30,934 bases of DNA, taken from positions 1 to 30,934 of the forward strand of contig DASTSO010000135.1 of assembly GCA_035760645.1 (NCBI GenBank). Reading direction: 5' to 3'. Below the pieces are notes generated by a model. It did not search any database. It had not been told where the DNA came from and was given only the letters and a program-made list of their open reading frames with translations. A program made the position numbers and the translations under genes. Shown here in pieces: positions 8,890 through 16,557 of this stretch (position 1 is the first letter of the stretch; every line of letters starts with the position of its first letter). Source of the stretch: DASSTY01 sp035760645. Lineage in GTDB: Bacteria; Gemmatimonadota; Gemmatimonadetes; Gemmatimonadales; GWC2-71-9.

Positions 8890-9329
8890 GCGTGCTCCGG
8901 CTCGATCTTGGCCACGCGGCGGCTGTGGCGGCCGCCTTCGAAGGGCGTCTCGAGCCACGTCTTGAGGATGGCGACCCCGTCGGCCGCGCTCACGAAGCGG
9001 GCCGGCAGGACCAGGACGTTGGCGTCGTTGTGCTCGCGCGCCAGGCGGGCGATCTCGGGGCTCCAGGCCACCGCCGCCCGCACCCCGGCGTGGCGGTTGG
9101 CGGCGTAGCTCATGCCGAGCCCGGTGCCGCAGAGCAGCACCCCCCGCCGCACCTCGCCGCGCGCCACGCGCTCGGCCACCGGATGGGCGTAGTCGGGATA
9201 GTCGGTCGACTCGGCCGAGTCGGTGCCGACGTCGAGGGGCGCGAAGCCCAGTGTCTGCAACTCCGTGACCAGCCGCCGCTTGAGCTCGAGCCCGGCGTGG
9301 TCGGAGCCGATGGGGATGACTTCGGACAT
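8886..9329 (-). CDS. rpiB: Ribose-5-phosphate isomerase B
   Basis: Interconverts ribose 5-phosphate and ribulose 5-phosphate in the pentose phosphate pathway. The 147-residue protein has the RpiB/LacAB hallmarks: GSDHAG (8-13), DVGT, DYPDYAHPVA (43-52), catalytic Cys67 in LLCGTGLGMS, HNDANVLVLPAR with His100, and the end TPFEGGRHSRRV. The ATG at 9329 fits the standard N-terminus. I see no Shine-Dalgarno upstream; the sequence before it is comparatively AT-rich (TTTACTAGATTG), so a promoter close to the start or leaderless translation is possible. It is first in an ATGA-coupled rpiB-glyA-TIGR04138 set. Confidence 0.96.
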   Translation of the reverse strand: MSEVIPIGSDHAGLELKRRLVTELQTLGFAPLDVGTDSAESTDYPDYAHPVAERVARGEVRRGVLLCGTGLGMSYAANRHAGVRAAVAWSPEIARLAREHNDANVLVLPARFVSAADGVAILKTWLETPFEGGRHSRRVAKIEPEHA

Positions 9330-9387
9330 GGTTCGCAATCTAGTAAAGCGGCGCGGAATGGGTGAGGGGCTTGCGGGGGCGGGGCGC

Positions 9388-9415
9388 AGCGGGGCGACCG
9401 GCTGGTCGCCCCGCT
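9388..9415 (-). terminator. Terminator-like hairpin after the amino-acid dehydrogenase
   Basis: A perfect 12-bp stem (9388-9399 with 9404-9415) with a 4-nt loop lies 21 nt past the stop of the leftward leucine-dehydrogenase-type gene. No U-tract follows. It separates the thiolase operon from rpiB-glyA. Confidence 0.5.
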
Positions 9416-9436
9416 GCTGCCGATCGGGGGGACAGC

Positions 9437-10558
9437 TCAGCGCTCCCCCATCCACATCGGCTTGAGGGCCCGCACCGCCGCGATCCGCTGCTCGGCCACG
9501 CGGTCGGCGGCCTGGTAGGAGGGGATCCCCTCGCGCTTGGCGGTCTCGAGGATCTGGAGCATCGTGCCGTAGATCTCCCCCGCCTTCTTCTTGGACTGCT
9601 CCATCGTCCAGCCGTGGAGCTCGCCGTAGACGTTGATGACGCCGCCGCCGTTGATCACGTAGTCGGGGGCGTAGGTGAGCCCCTTCTGCTCGAGCTCGAC
9701 GCCGTGGCGCTCCTCGGCGAGCTGGTTGTTGGCGCCGCCGGCGATGACCTCCACCTTGAGGCGCCGGAGCGTCTCGTCGTTCACCGTCGCCCCGAGCGCG
9801 CAGGGGGCGTAGATGTCGGCCTGCTGGTCGTAGATCTCGTTCGGCGCGACCGCGGTGGCGCCCATCTCGTCCACCACGCGCTTGACCTTGGCCTGGTCGA
9901 TGTCGGTGACGATGATCTTCGCGCCCTCGTCCTTCAGGTGCTTGCAGAGGTAGTAGGCCACCTTCCCCGCCCCCTGCACCGCGATCGTCTTGCCCTCGAG
10001 GCTGTCCGAGCCCCAGCGGAACTTCGCGGCGGCCTTCATGCCGCGGTAGACGCCGTAGCTCGTCACCGGCGACGGGTCGCCCGAGTGGCCCATGAGGCCG
10101 GCGACGTGGTCGGTCTCGAGGCGCACGATCTCCATGTCCTCGGGGCTCGTTCCGACGTCCTCGGCGGTGATGTAGCGGCCGCCCAGGGTCTCGACGAAGC
10201 GGCCGTGGGCCCGGAAGATCGCCTCGCGGTCGGCGCGCTTGTTGTCGCCCATGATGACCGACTTGCCGCCGCCCAGCGCGAGGCCGGCGACCGAGGACTT
10301 GTAGGTCATGCCGCGGGCGAGGCGGATGGCGTCCTCGACCGCGTCGGCCATGCTGTCGTACTGCCAGAAGCGGGTGCCCCCGAGGGCGGGGCCCAGCGTG
10401 GTGTCGTGGATCGCGATGATGCCGACGTAGCCGATGGACCGGTCCTGGCAGATCGCGACCTGCTCGTGGCCGAACTTCTCGAGGTCGGCGAAGACGTTCA
10501 TCGGGCGGCTCGCTCCGGTGACGGGCTTGGGGGTGACGGGAGTAGCGGTAGCGGTCAC
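9437..10558 (-). CDS. Glu/Leu/Phe/Val dehydrogenase, probably leucine dehydrogenase
   Basis: NAD-dependent oxidative deamination of a branched-chain or aromatic amino acid to its keto acid. The 373-residue length and sequence match the Leu/Val/Phe dehydrogenase branch rather than the longer glutamate enzymes. Seen are LGPALGGTRFW (55-65), the catalytic-site signature GLALGGGKSVI with Lys99, TAEDVGTSPEDM, the Rossmann loop AVQGAGKVAYYL, CALGATVNDET, and GGANNQL. I used the GTG at 10558: GAGGA, overlapping the previous stop, lies 5 nt upstream. An in-frame ATG at 10501 would remove 19 low-complexity residues (rich in T, P, A) and is the alternative. It is last in the thiolase-CPBP-hbd run, which suggests amino-acid catabolism feeding acyl-CoA pools. 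Exact substrate is inferred. Confidence 0.9.
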   Translation of the reverse strand: MTATATPVTPKPVTGASRPMNVFADLEKFGHEQVAICQDRSIGYVGIIAIHDTTLGPALGGTRFWQYDSMADAVEDAIRLARGMTYKSSVAGLALGGGKSVIMGDNKRADREAIFRAHGRFVETLGGRYITAEDVGTSPEDMEIVRLETDHVAGLMGHSGDPSPVTSYGVYRGMKAAAKFRWGSDSLEGKTIAVQGAGKVAYYLCKHLKDEGAKIIVTDIDQAKVKRVVDEMGATAVAPNEIYDQQADIYAPCALGATVNDETLRRLKVEVIAGGANNQLAEERHGVELEQKGLTYAPDYVINGGGVINVYGELHGWTMEQSKKKAGEIYGTMLQILETAKREGIPSYQAADRVAEQRIAAVRALKPMWMGER

Positions 10559-10565
10559 GGCGTCC

Positions 10566-11420
10566 TCACTTCGTGGCGTAATCGTAGAAGCCGCGGCCGC
10601 TCTTCCGGCCGAGGTGGCCGGCGGCCACCATGCGGCGAAGGAGCGGGCACGGGCGGTACTTCGGATCGCCGAGGCCCTGGTGCATGACCTCGAGGATGGC
10701 GAGGCAGACGTCGAGCCCGATGAAGTCGGCGAGGGTGAGCGGGCCCATCGGGTGGGCCATGCCGAGCTTCATGACGGTATCGATCGCCTCGGGGGCGGCG
10801 ACGCCCTCCATCACGCAGTAGATCGCCTCGTTGATCATCGGCATCAGGATCCGGTTGGCGACGAACCCCGGATAGTCGTTCACCTCGACCGGCGTCTTGC
10901 CGAGGGCCTTCGCGATCTCCATGACGCGGCCGGTCGTGGCGTCGCTCGTGTCCTGGCCGCGGATCACCTCGACGAGCTGCATGACGGGCACCGGATTCAT
11001 GAAGTGCATCCCGATGACCTGGTCGGCGCGCTTGGTGCGCGCCGCGATCTCGGTGATCGAGATCGAGCTCGTGTTGGTGGCGAGGATCGCCTCGGGCCGG
11101 CAGACGCGGTCCAGGGTCTCGAAGACCTGGAACTTGAGCGCCGGGTTCTCGCTCGCCGCCTCGACGACGATCTCCGCCTCCCCGGCGGCCGCGAGATCGG
11201 TGGCGGTCCGGATGCGGCCGGTGAGCTGCTCCGCCGCGCCGGCCTCGAGCGTCCCCTTCTTGATCTGCCGCTCGACGTTCGCGCGGATCGTCGCGAGCCC
11301 GCGCTCGAGCGCCGCGGGGGCGACGTCGATCAGCGTGACGTTCCAGCCGTGCTGGGCGAAGACGTGCGCGATGCCGTTGCCCATCGTACCGGCGCCGATG
11401 ACGGCGGCCTGCTGCGTCAT
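10566..11420 (-). CDS. 3-hydroxybutyryl-CoA dehydrogenase
   Basis: NAD(P)-dependent oxidoreductase interconverting 3-hydroxybutyryl-CoA and acetoacetyl-CoA. The 284-residue length is typical of the stand-alone enzyme. The sequence has the dinucleotide loop GAGTMGNGIA (9-18), ATNTSSISITEIA (114-126), catalytic His139 in GMHFMNPVPVM with Glu151 following, NDYPGFVANRILMPMINEA, and a C-terminal GRKSGRGFYDY. An AAGGAG ribosome site lies 6 nt before the ATG at 11420. The ATG overlaps the stop of the CPBP protease gene (ATGA), and the GTG of the amino-acid dehydrogenase follows 7 nt after this stop. With the thiolase upstream it can link acetyl-CoA and hydroxybutyryl-CoA, either in synthesis (for example PHB-type) or in degradation. 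Confidence 0.95.
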   Translation of the reverse strand: MTQQAAVIGAGTMGNGIAHVFAQHGWNVTLIDVAPAALERGLATIRANVERQIKKGTLEAGAAEQLTGRIRTATDLAAAGEAEIVVEAASENPALKFQVFETLDRVCRPEAILATNTSSISITEIAARTKRADQVIGMHFMNPVPVMQLVEVIRGQDTSDATTGRVMEIAKALGKTPVEVNDYPGFVANRILMPMINEAIYCVMEGVAAPEAIDTVMKLGMAHPMGPLTLADFIGLDVCLAILEVMHQGLGDPKYRPCPLLRRMVAAGHLGRKSGRGFYDYATK

Positions 11421-12319
11421 GCCTGCTCCTTTGCGTGTCGGGTCCAGCGCCCCGCCCCGTAGGTCGCGGCGGCGATGGCGAGAGTGGCGGCGAGCCCACC
11501 CTCGGGGCCGAAAGGCCCGCCGGTGAGCCAGGCAGGGCCGCCGGCGTGGTAGTCGAGGAAGGGGATGCGGAACGGGAGCCCGCTCACCGGGGCGTCGAGC
11601 GCGGCGAGCGTGGCGTTCCAGCCGAGATGGAGCCCGCAGGCGGCCCACATTCCGCCCGGCGAGTAGAAGGCGGCGCCGAGCAGCACGCCGGCGAGTGCGA
11701 TGTTGAGGACGCCGAGGCCGGTGACGTTCGGGTTCGTCAGGTGCATGAGCCCGAAGACCACCGCGACGAGCACCACGGCGCGCCAGCGGCCGATCACCGC
11801 GGCGAGCAGCACCAGCGCGGTGCCGCGAAACCAGAACTCCTCGGCGAAGGCGGCCGGGGCGAGGAGCACCGTCGTCTTCGCGACGTTGAGGACGTAGTCG
11901 CCGAAGGAGCCCTGGTCGGGGCTCCAGCGCGCCCCGCCCAGCGCCGCGGCCAGGACGAGCGCCGCGCCCGCCGCGAGGATGCCGAGCGCGAGCCCGATGC
12001 CGAAGCCCGGGGCGCCGCGCTCGGCGCCGAACCAGCGCAGATCGTCGCGCGTCAGGCGCAGCGACTTGAGCCCCAACGCCCAATTGGCGAGGACGAAGCC
12101 CAGCAGCGAGGAGAGCCCCTGGATGGCGAGCGAGGCGGGCGAGAGGACGCGGAGCCCATGCAGTCCCGCCCCGAGGCCATGGAAGACGAGGCTGGCGAAG
12201 CCGACGGCGAGGAGGGTGCTCAGGACCAGCCCGAGCAGCACGAAGGCGATCGACCACGCGATCGCCTTCGGCAGGGTGAGCCGGGGAGCCGGCGCCGCCA
12301 CCTCGATTACCTCGGTCAC
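11417..12319 (-). CDS. CPBP-family intramembrane glutamic protease
   Basis: A 300-residue polytopic membrane protein of the CPBP (Abi/CAAX protease and bacteriocin-processing) family. The three motif sets are visible: AEEFWFRG with Glu160-Glu161 and Arg165, FGLMHLTN with Phe189 and His193, and HLGWN with His231. About seven or eight hydrophobic segments are spread from residue 18 to 295. The start is a GTG at 12319, 16 nt after the thiolase stop, with no strong ribosome site. The stop overlaps the hbd ATG (ATGA), so it is translationally coupled into an acyl-CoA operon, an unexpected partner. Family members process proteins in the membrane or give bacteriocin immunity; the substrate here is unknown. 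Confidence 0.88.
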   Translation of the reverse strand: MTEVIEVAAPAPRLTLPKAIAWSIAFVLLGLVLSTLLAVGFASLVFHGLGAGLHGLRVLSPASLAIQGLSSLLGFVLANWALGLKSLRLTRDDLRWFGAERGAPGFGIGLALGILAAGAALVLAAALGGARWSPDQGSFGDYVLNVAKTTVLLAPAAFAEEFWFRGTALVLLAAVIGRWRAVVLVAVVFGLMHLTNPNVTGLGVLNIALAGVLLGAAFYSPGGMWAACGLHLGWNATLAALDAPVSGLPFRIPFLDYHAGGPAWLTGGPFGPEGGLAATLAIAAATYGAGRWTRHAKEQA

Positions 12320-12335
12320 GGGGCCGGCCGGTCCG

Positions 12336-13526
12336 TCAGATCCGCTCGACGCTGAGCGCCACGGCGTTCCCGCCGCCGAGGCAGAGCGTCGCGAGCCCGG
12401 TCTGCTTGTCGCGGTCGATCATCGCGTGCAGCAGGGTGGCGAGCACCCGCGCCCCGCTCGCGCCGATCGGGTGGCCGAGCGCGACGGCACCGCCGTTCAC
12501 GTTGACGCGGTCCCAGTCCCAGCCCAGCGCGCGGCCGTCGGCGATCGCCTGGACGGCGAAGGCCTCGTTGGCCTCGATGAGATCGTAGTCGCCGATCTTC
12601 GTCCCGGTCTTGGCCATCAGGTTCTGCACGGCGACGACCGGCGCGAAGAAGATCTCGCGCGGCTCGCCGCCGCCGGTGGCGTAGCCGGTGATCCTCGCGA
12701 GCGGGGTGAGACCGTTCGCCTTGGCGAAGGCGAGGCTGGTGACGACGGCGGCGGCGCCGCCGTCGTTGAGCCCCGGCGCGTTGCCGGCGGTGACGGTGCC
12801 GTTGTCCTTCCGGAAGGCGGGGCGCAGCTTGGCGAGCGTCTCCGGCGTCGTGTCCTTGCGCACCGACTCGTCGGCGGCGATCGTCGTCGGCCCCGCCTTG
12901 CCCTTCACCTGCACCGGGATCATCTCGGCCTGGAACTTCCCCGCCTCCTGCGCGGCCACGGCCTTCATGTGGCTCTCGTAGGCGAAGCGGTCCTGCTCCT
13001 CGCGGCTCACGCCGGCCTTCTCGCCGGTGTACTCGGCATACTCGCCCATGTGATTGCAGCCGAACGAGCACCAGAGGCCGTCGTGGATCACGCCGTCGAG
13101 CATCGTCTGGTTGCCGGCCTTGATCCCGGCGCGCATCCCGTAGACGTAGTGCGGCGCGTTCGACATCGACTCCTGCCCGCCGGCCACGATCGCCTCGCGG
13201 TCGCCGGCCCGGACGGCGGCGGCGGCGAGCATCACGGCGCGGAGGCCGGAGCCGCAGACCTCATTCACGGTGACGGCGGAGACGGTGGCCGGGATCCCGG
13301 CGCCGATGAGCGCCTGGCGCGCGGGCGCCTGGCCCGTGCCGCCCTGCACCACGTGGCCCATGAAGACTTCCTGGACCTGCTCCGGCGCGAGGCCCGCGCG
13401 GTCGAGCGCGCCGCGGATGGCGAGGGCGCCGAGCTGGGGCGCGGTGAAGGAGGAAAGCCCTCCGAGATAACGGCCGATCGGCGTCCGCACCGCGGAGACG
13501 ATGACCGGAGTCGTAGCGTCGCTCAC
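12336..13526 (-). CDS. Acetyl-CoA C-acetyltransferase (thiolase)
   Basis: Condenses two acetyl-CoA to acetoacetyl-CoA, or runs in reverse by thiolysis. The 396-residue protein has all catalytic residues: nucleophile Cys91 in NEVCGSGLRAV, His352 in NGGAVALGHPIGASGAR and Cys382 in LCLGGGNAVAL. GQESMSNAPHYV and EANEAFAVQ are also typical of the biosynthetic-type thiolase II subfamily. The start is GTG at 13526 (VSDATTPVIVSAVRTPIG). No convincing ribosome site precedes it. It is the first gene of a leftward run with the CPBP protease, hbd and the leucine-type dehydrogenase. The spacer upstream (13527-13673) carries an octamer array and a hairpin; the promoter is probably there, but I cannot define it. 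Confidence 0.96.
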   Translation of the reverse strand: MSDATTPVIVSAVRTPIGRYLGGLSSFTAPQLGALAIRGALDRAGLAPEQVQEVFMGHVVQGGTGQAPARQALIGAGIPATVSAVTVNEVCGSGLRAVMLAAAAVRAGDREAIVAGGQESMSNAPHYVYGMRAGIKAGNQTMLDGVIHDGLWCSFGCNHMGEYAEYTGEKAGVSREEQDRFAYESHMKAVAAQEAGKFQAEMIPVQVKGKAGPTTIAADESVRKDTTPETLAKLRPAFRKDNGTVTAGNAPGLNDGGAAAVVTSLAFAKANGLTPLARITGYATGGGEPREIFFAPVVAVQNLMAKTGTKIGDYDLIEANEAFAVQAIADGRALGWDWDRVNVNGGAVALGHPIGASGARVLATLLHAMIDRDKQTGLATLCLGGGNAVALSVERI

Positions 13527-13574
13527 TGGTACCCGTCCGGTTGAAGGATGAGCCGGAAAACCGACGGGAAAATA

Positions 13575-13606
13575 GGCGGGACGGCGGGAGGGCGGGAGGG
13601 CGGGAG
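13575..13606. repeat. Tandem octamer array GGCGGGA(C/G) x4
   Basis: Four head-to-tail octamers: GGCGGGAC then three GGCGGGAG. They lie between the thiolase start and the NTF2-like gene. The unit is the same as in the inverted array at 20011-20116, which points to a dispersed family in this genome. Confidence 0.85.
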
Positions 13607-13623
13607 GTGGTTTCGGGGGCGAT

Positions 13624-13654
13624 CGAGCCTCCGGCGGCCGCCGCCGGAGGCTCG
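13624..13654 (-). terminator. Terminator-like hairpin after the NTF2-like gene
   Basis: A perfect 14-bp stem (13624-13637 with 13641-13654) around a 3-nt loop begins 19 nt past the stop of the leftward NTF2-like gene. No U-tract follows. It would also insulate the thiolase operon from upstream transcription. Confidence 0.5.
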
Positions 13655-13673
13655 TCTGCCGGGCGGGGTGCGG

Positions 13674-14267
13674 TCAGGAGCGGATCCAGCTCAGGTGGCC
13701 GTGGACCACCTGCCAGCGGCCCTGCCGCCGCTCGAGCACCTCGGTGAACATGACGCGCGGGCCGGTGAACTCGCCGGTGCGCGGGTCGCGGTCGGTGAGG
13801 CTGCCCGACATCACGGCCAGTCCGTCGTCGGAGCCCAGGATCCGGATCTGGAGCGAGTCGATCCGGAAGGCGGCGTCCCGGCTCGGGGCGCTGCGCGCGA
13901 GGGCGGTGATGAAGCCGGCCTTGGTCTCGGGGGCCGGCCCGCCGAGCCCGAGGTAGTCGTCGGCGAGGAGCTGGTCGAAGAAGGCGAGGTCCCGTCGGGC
14001 GAGGGCCTCGGGCCACCGGGCGGCCAGGGCGCGGAGCTCGCCTGCCGCACTCGCGCGCGCCACCGCCCGCCCCCCGGTGCCGGGATCCCCCAGGGAGACG
14101 AGGATCGGGGCGGCGAGCGGCGCCGCGCGGTACCCCTCGACGGCGCCCGGGGGGAGTGGGCGCGCGGCGGGGGCCTGAGCTGCCGGTGCCTGGGTGGCCG
14201 GCGCCGTGCCCGGCAGGCCCGCGGCGAGCGCGAGCGCGAGGACGGGGGTGGACACGAGAATGTGCAT
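13674..14267 (-). CDS. Exported NTF2-like (SnoaL/DUF4440-type) protein
   Basis: A 197-residue protein with an N-terminal signal peptide (about 1-25, MHILVSTPVLALALAAGLPG) followed by an Ala/Pro-rich linker (to about residue 65). The remainder looks like an NTF2-like fold of the DUF4440/SnoaL type: a helix with LAARWPEALARRDLAFFDQLLADDYLGLG, then beta strands ending in MFTEVLERRQGRWQVVHGHLSWI. Such domains form cone-shaped pockets that bind small ligands or serve as enzymes. No catalytic residues can be assigned. The ATG at 14267 has GGAGGG just upstream. It stands alone, between a hairpin downstream and a 337-nt spacer upstream. Function unknown. Confidence 0.75.
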   Translation of the reverse strand: MHILVSTPVLALALAAGLPGTAPATQAPAAQAPAARPLPPGAVEGYRAAPLAAPILVSLGDPGTGGRAVARASAAGELRALAARWPEALARRDLAFFDQLLADDYLGLGGPAPETKAGFITALARSAPSRDAAFRIDSLQIRILGSDDGLAVMSGSLTDRDPRTGEFTGPRVMFTEVLERRQGRWQVVHGHLSWIRS

Positions 14268-14345
14268 GGGACCCTCCGGGGCGGCGTGCGCCCATCGTTC
14301 CGGAACCGGAGCGTGTCGCGGGGCGGCCCGCCGCGCGGCGCGCTC

Positions 14346-14393
14346 TACTGCCTACTGCCTCGACGGCATTGACGGCATTGCTTCGACGGCAAC
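14346..14393. repeat. Short tandem repeat cluster (TACTGCC, GACGGCATT)
   Basis: TACTGCC occurs twice in tandem (14346-14359). After two bases come GACGGCATT twice (14362-14379) and, after 5 nt, GACGGCAAC. It is another intergenic short-unit array, different in sequence from the GGCGGGAC and TAGGGGC arrays. Confidence 0.7.
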
Positions 14394-14536
14394 TCAGGGA
14401 ATAGGACGGATCGCGGCGGCGAACGGTTGCGGTCCGGGACGGCCTTGGCAGCGAATTGGCAGAACGTGTACGAGAGGCGGACAAAGTTGGCGGAAGCCGT
14501 GCGCGATGCTCACACGACGTTGTCGTGGAGGAACGA

Positions 14537-14575
14537 GCGACCCCCCGGTGCGCGTGGTGCGCACCGGGGGGTCGC
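14537..14575 (-). terminator. Strong terminator-like hairpin after thrS
   Basis: A perfect 17-bp stem (14537-14553 with 14559-14575) and a 5-nt loop start 29 nt past the thrS stop. The sequence beyond it (minus strand TCGTTCCTCC) is only weakly T-containing. It is the most stable simple hairpin seen in the window. Confidence 0.65.
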
Positions 14576-14604
14576 CCTCGAGCCGAGGGACGGCCCGACG
14601 GGTC

Positions 14605-16557
14605 CTACGGCGCCAGCGCCCGGGTCCGGACCTCCTGGCCCACGCGCTCGAGGAAGGCGGCGGTGGTCATGACCTCCTGCTTCTTCCCCGCTCCGCGCAC
14701 GCGGAGCGCGAGGCTGTCGGCCTCGGCCTCGCGGGCGCCGACGACGGCCATGTAGGGGACCTTCATCAGCTCCGCCTCGCGGATCCGGTAGTTGAGCGTC
14801 TCGTTGCGCTCGTCCACGTGGACCCGGAGCCCGGCCGCGCGCATCCGCTCGCCCAGCGCGCGGGCGTACTCGGCCTGGTCGGGGGAGATCGGGATCACCC
14901 GCACCTGCTCGGGGGCGAGCCAGACCGGGAAGGCGCCGGCGAAGTGCTCGATCAGGTTCCCGGTGAAGCGCTCCAATGTGCCGTAGATGGCGCGGTGGAT
15001 CATCACCGGCCGGTGCGGCTTGTTGTCCGTCCCGGTGTACTCGAGCTCGAAGCGCTCGGGGAGGTTGAAGTCGAGCTGGATGGTCGGCCCCTGCCACATG
15101 CGGCCGATCGCGTCCTTGAACTTGATGTCGATCTTCGGCCCGTAGAACGCCCCGCCGCCGGCGTCGATCCGATAGGGGATCGCCTTCCGCTGCAGCGCGC
15201 GCGCCAGCATCGCCTCGGCCTGGTCCCAGATCTCGTCCGAGCCCAGCCGCTCGGGCGGGCGCGTCGAGATCTCGAAGTCGAGCTCGAAGCCGAAAGTCTG
15301 CCGCACCAGCCGGTCCACCTGATCGAGGCAGAGGAAGATCTCGTCCTCGACCTGCTCCATCGTGCAGAAGATGTGCGCGTCGTCCATCGAGAGCCCGCGC
15401 ACCCGCAGCAGGCCGTGCAGCGTCCCCGAGCGCTCGTTGCGGTAGACGTTCGCCACCTCGGAGAGCCGGAGCGGGAGGTCGCGGTAGCTCCGCTGCTGGC
15501 TCTTGAAGATGAGGGCGTGCATCGGGCAGTTCATCGGCTTGACGCGGTAGTGCACGTCCTCCGACTCCCCCGCCCCGCCCGCCATCGGCGGGAACTGGTT
15601 CTCCGCGTAGAGCGGCAGGTGGCCCGAGATGTAGAACAGCTCCTCGCGCGTGATGTTCGGCGTGTAGACGAGGTCGTAGCCGTTGGCGAGGTTGTCGTCC
15701 TCCACCGCGCGGGTGAGAAGCCACTTCACCATGGCGCCCTTCGGGTGCCAGAAGACGAGCCCCGGGCCCACGACCTCCTGGATCGAGAAGAGGTCGAGCT
15801 GCTTGCCGAGCACGCGATGGTCGCGCTTGCGCGCCTCCTCCAGCCGGTGGAGGTAGGCGTCGAGGTCCTCCTTCTTGAACCAGGCGGTGCCGTAGATGCG
15901 CTGCAGCATCTGCCGGTTCTCGTCGCCGCGCCAGTAGGCGCCGGCGGCGTGGAGGAGCTTGAAGTGCTTGAGCCGGCCCGTGCCGGGGACGTGGGGCCCG
16001 CGGCAGAGGTCCACGAAGGGGCCGTTGGTGTAGGTCGAGATCGTCTCGCCCTCGCCGAACTCGCCGATGCGCTCCAGCTTGAGCGCGTCGTCGGCGAAGC
16101 GGCGGTTGGCCTCCTCGCGGCTCACCTCCTCGCGCACGAACGGGTCGTTCCGCTGCGCGACCTCCTGCATCTTCCGCTCGATCGCCTCGAGGTCCTCGGG
16201 CGTGAACGGCCGGGGCACCTCGAAGTCGTAGTAGAAGCCGTCCTCGATCGGCGGCCCGAAGCCGATGCCCGCGCCCGGGAACAGCTCGCGCACCGCCGTC
16301 GCCAGCACGTGCGCCGCCGAGTGGCGCAGCACCTCGAGGGCGTCGGGGTCGCGCTCGGTGAGGATGGCGACCTGGGCGTCCGTCTCGAGCGGCCGGTCGA
16401 GATCGCGGATCTGACCGTCCACCCGCACCGCCACCGCCGCGCGCGCGAGCCCCGCGCCGATCGACTCGGCGAGCTGGCGCCCCGTCGTCCCCTGCGGCAT
16501 CTCGCGCACGCTGCCGTCGGGGAGGGTGAGCCGAATCGTGCCGACCGCGGTGCTCAT
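14605..16557 (-). CDS. thrS: Threonyl-tRNA synthetase
   Basis: A class II aminoacyl-tRNA synthetase that charges tRNA-Thr. The 650-residue product is full length: an N-terminal TGS domain (about 1-66), the second editing domain with HSAAH (79-83), and a catalytic core with zinc ligand Cys344 in KPMNCPMHALIF. Motif 2 reads YRNERSGTLHGLLRVRGLSMDDAHIF-like and motif 3 lies around GTLERFTGNLIEHFAGAFP. A C-terminal anticodon-binding domain begins near VWLAPEQVRVIPIS. The ATG at 16557 has GAGGTGA 5 nt upstream and overlaps the stop of a 51-residue membrane-protein gene (ATGA). A strong hairpin follows the gene. Confidence 0.98.
   Translation of the reverse strand: MSTAVGTIRLTLPDGSVREMPQGTTGRQLAESIGAGLARAAVAVRVDGQIRDLDRPLETDAQVAILTERDPDALEVLRHSAAHVLATAVRELFPGAGIGFGPPIEDGFYYDFEVPRPFTPEDLEAIERKMQEVAQRNDPFVREEVSREEANRRFADDALKLERIGEFGEGETISTYTNGPFVDLCRGPHVPGTGRLKHFKLLHAAGAYWRGDENRQMLQRIYGTAWFKKEDLDAYLHRLEEARKRDHRVLGKQLDLFSIQEVVGPGLVFWHPKGAMVKWLLTRAVEDDNLANGYDLVYTPNITREELFYISGHLPLYAENQFPPMAGGAGESEDVHYRVKPMNCPMHALIFKSQQRSYRDLPLRLSEVANVYRNERSGTLHGLLRVRGLSMDDAHIFCTMEQVEDEIFLCLDQVDRLVRQTFGFELDFEISTRPPERLGSDEIWDQAEAMLARALQRKAIPYRIDAGGGAFYGPKIDIKFKDAIGRMWQGPTIQLDFNLPERFELEYTGTDNKPHRPVMIHRAIYGTLERFTGNLIEHFAGAFPVWLAPEQVRVIPISPDQAEYARALGERMRAAGLRVHVDERNETLNYRIREAELMKVPYMAVVGAREAEADSLALRVRGAGKKQEVMTTAAFLERVGQEVRTRALAP

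Larger units (their letters stand above)
14268..14604. other. 337-nt non-coding spacer with short tandem repeats
   Basis: No gene with convincing coding features is seen here. The spacer holds a repeat cluster at 14346-14393 (two TACTGCC heptamers, two GACGGCATT nonamers and a diverged GACGGCAAC copy) and the thrS terminator hairpin at 14537-14575. The promoter of the NTF2-like gene should lie in its left part, but no clear hexamers stand out. The short reading frames crossing it are low-complexity and lack ribosome sites. Confidence 0.6.

Noticed and set aside
14427..14672. Short plus-strand frames in the 14268-14604 spacer
   Set aside because: They have no ribosome site, run through the thrS terminator hairpin into the antisense of thrS, and show no protein features.
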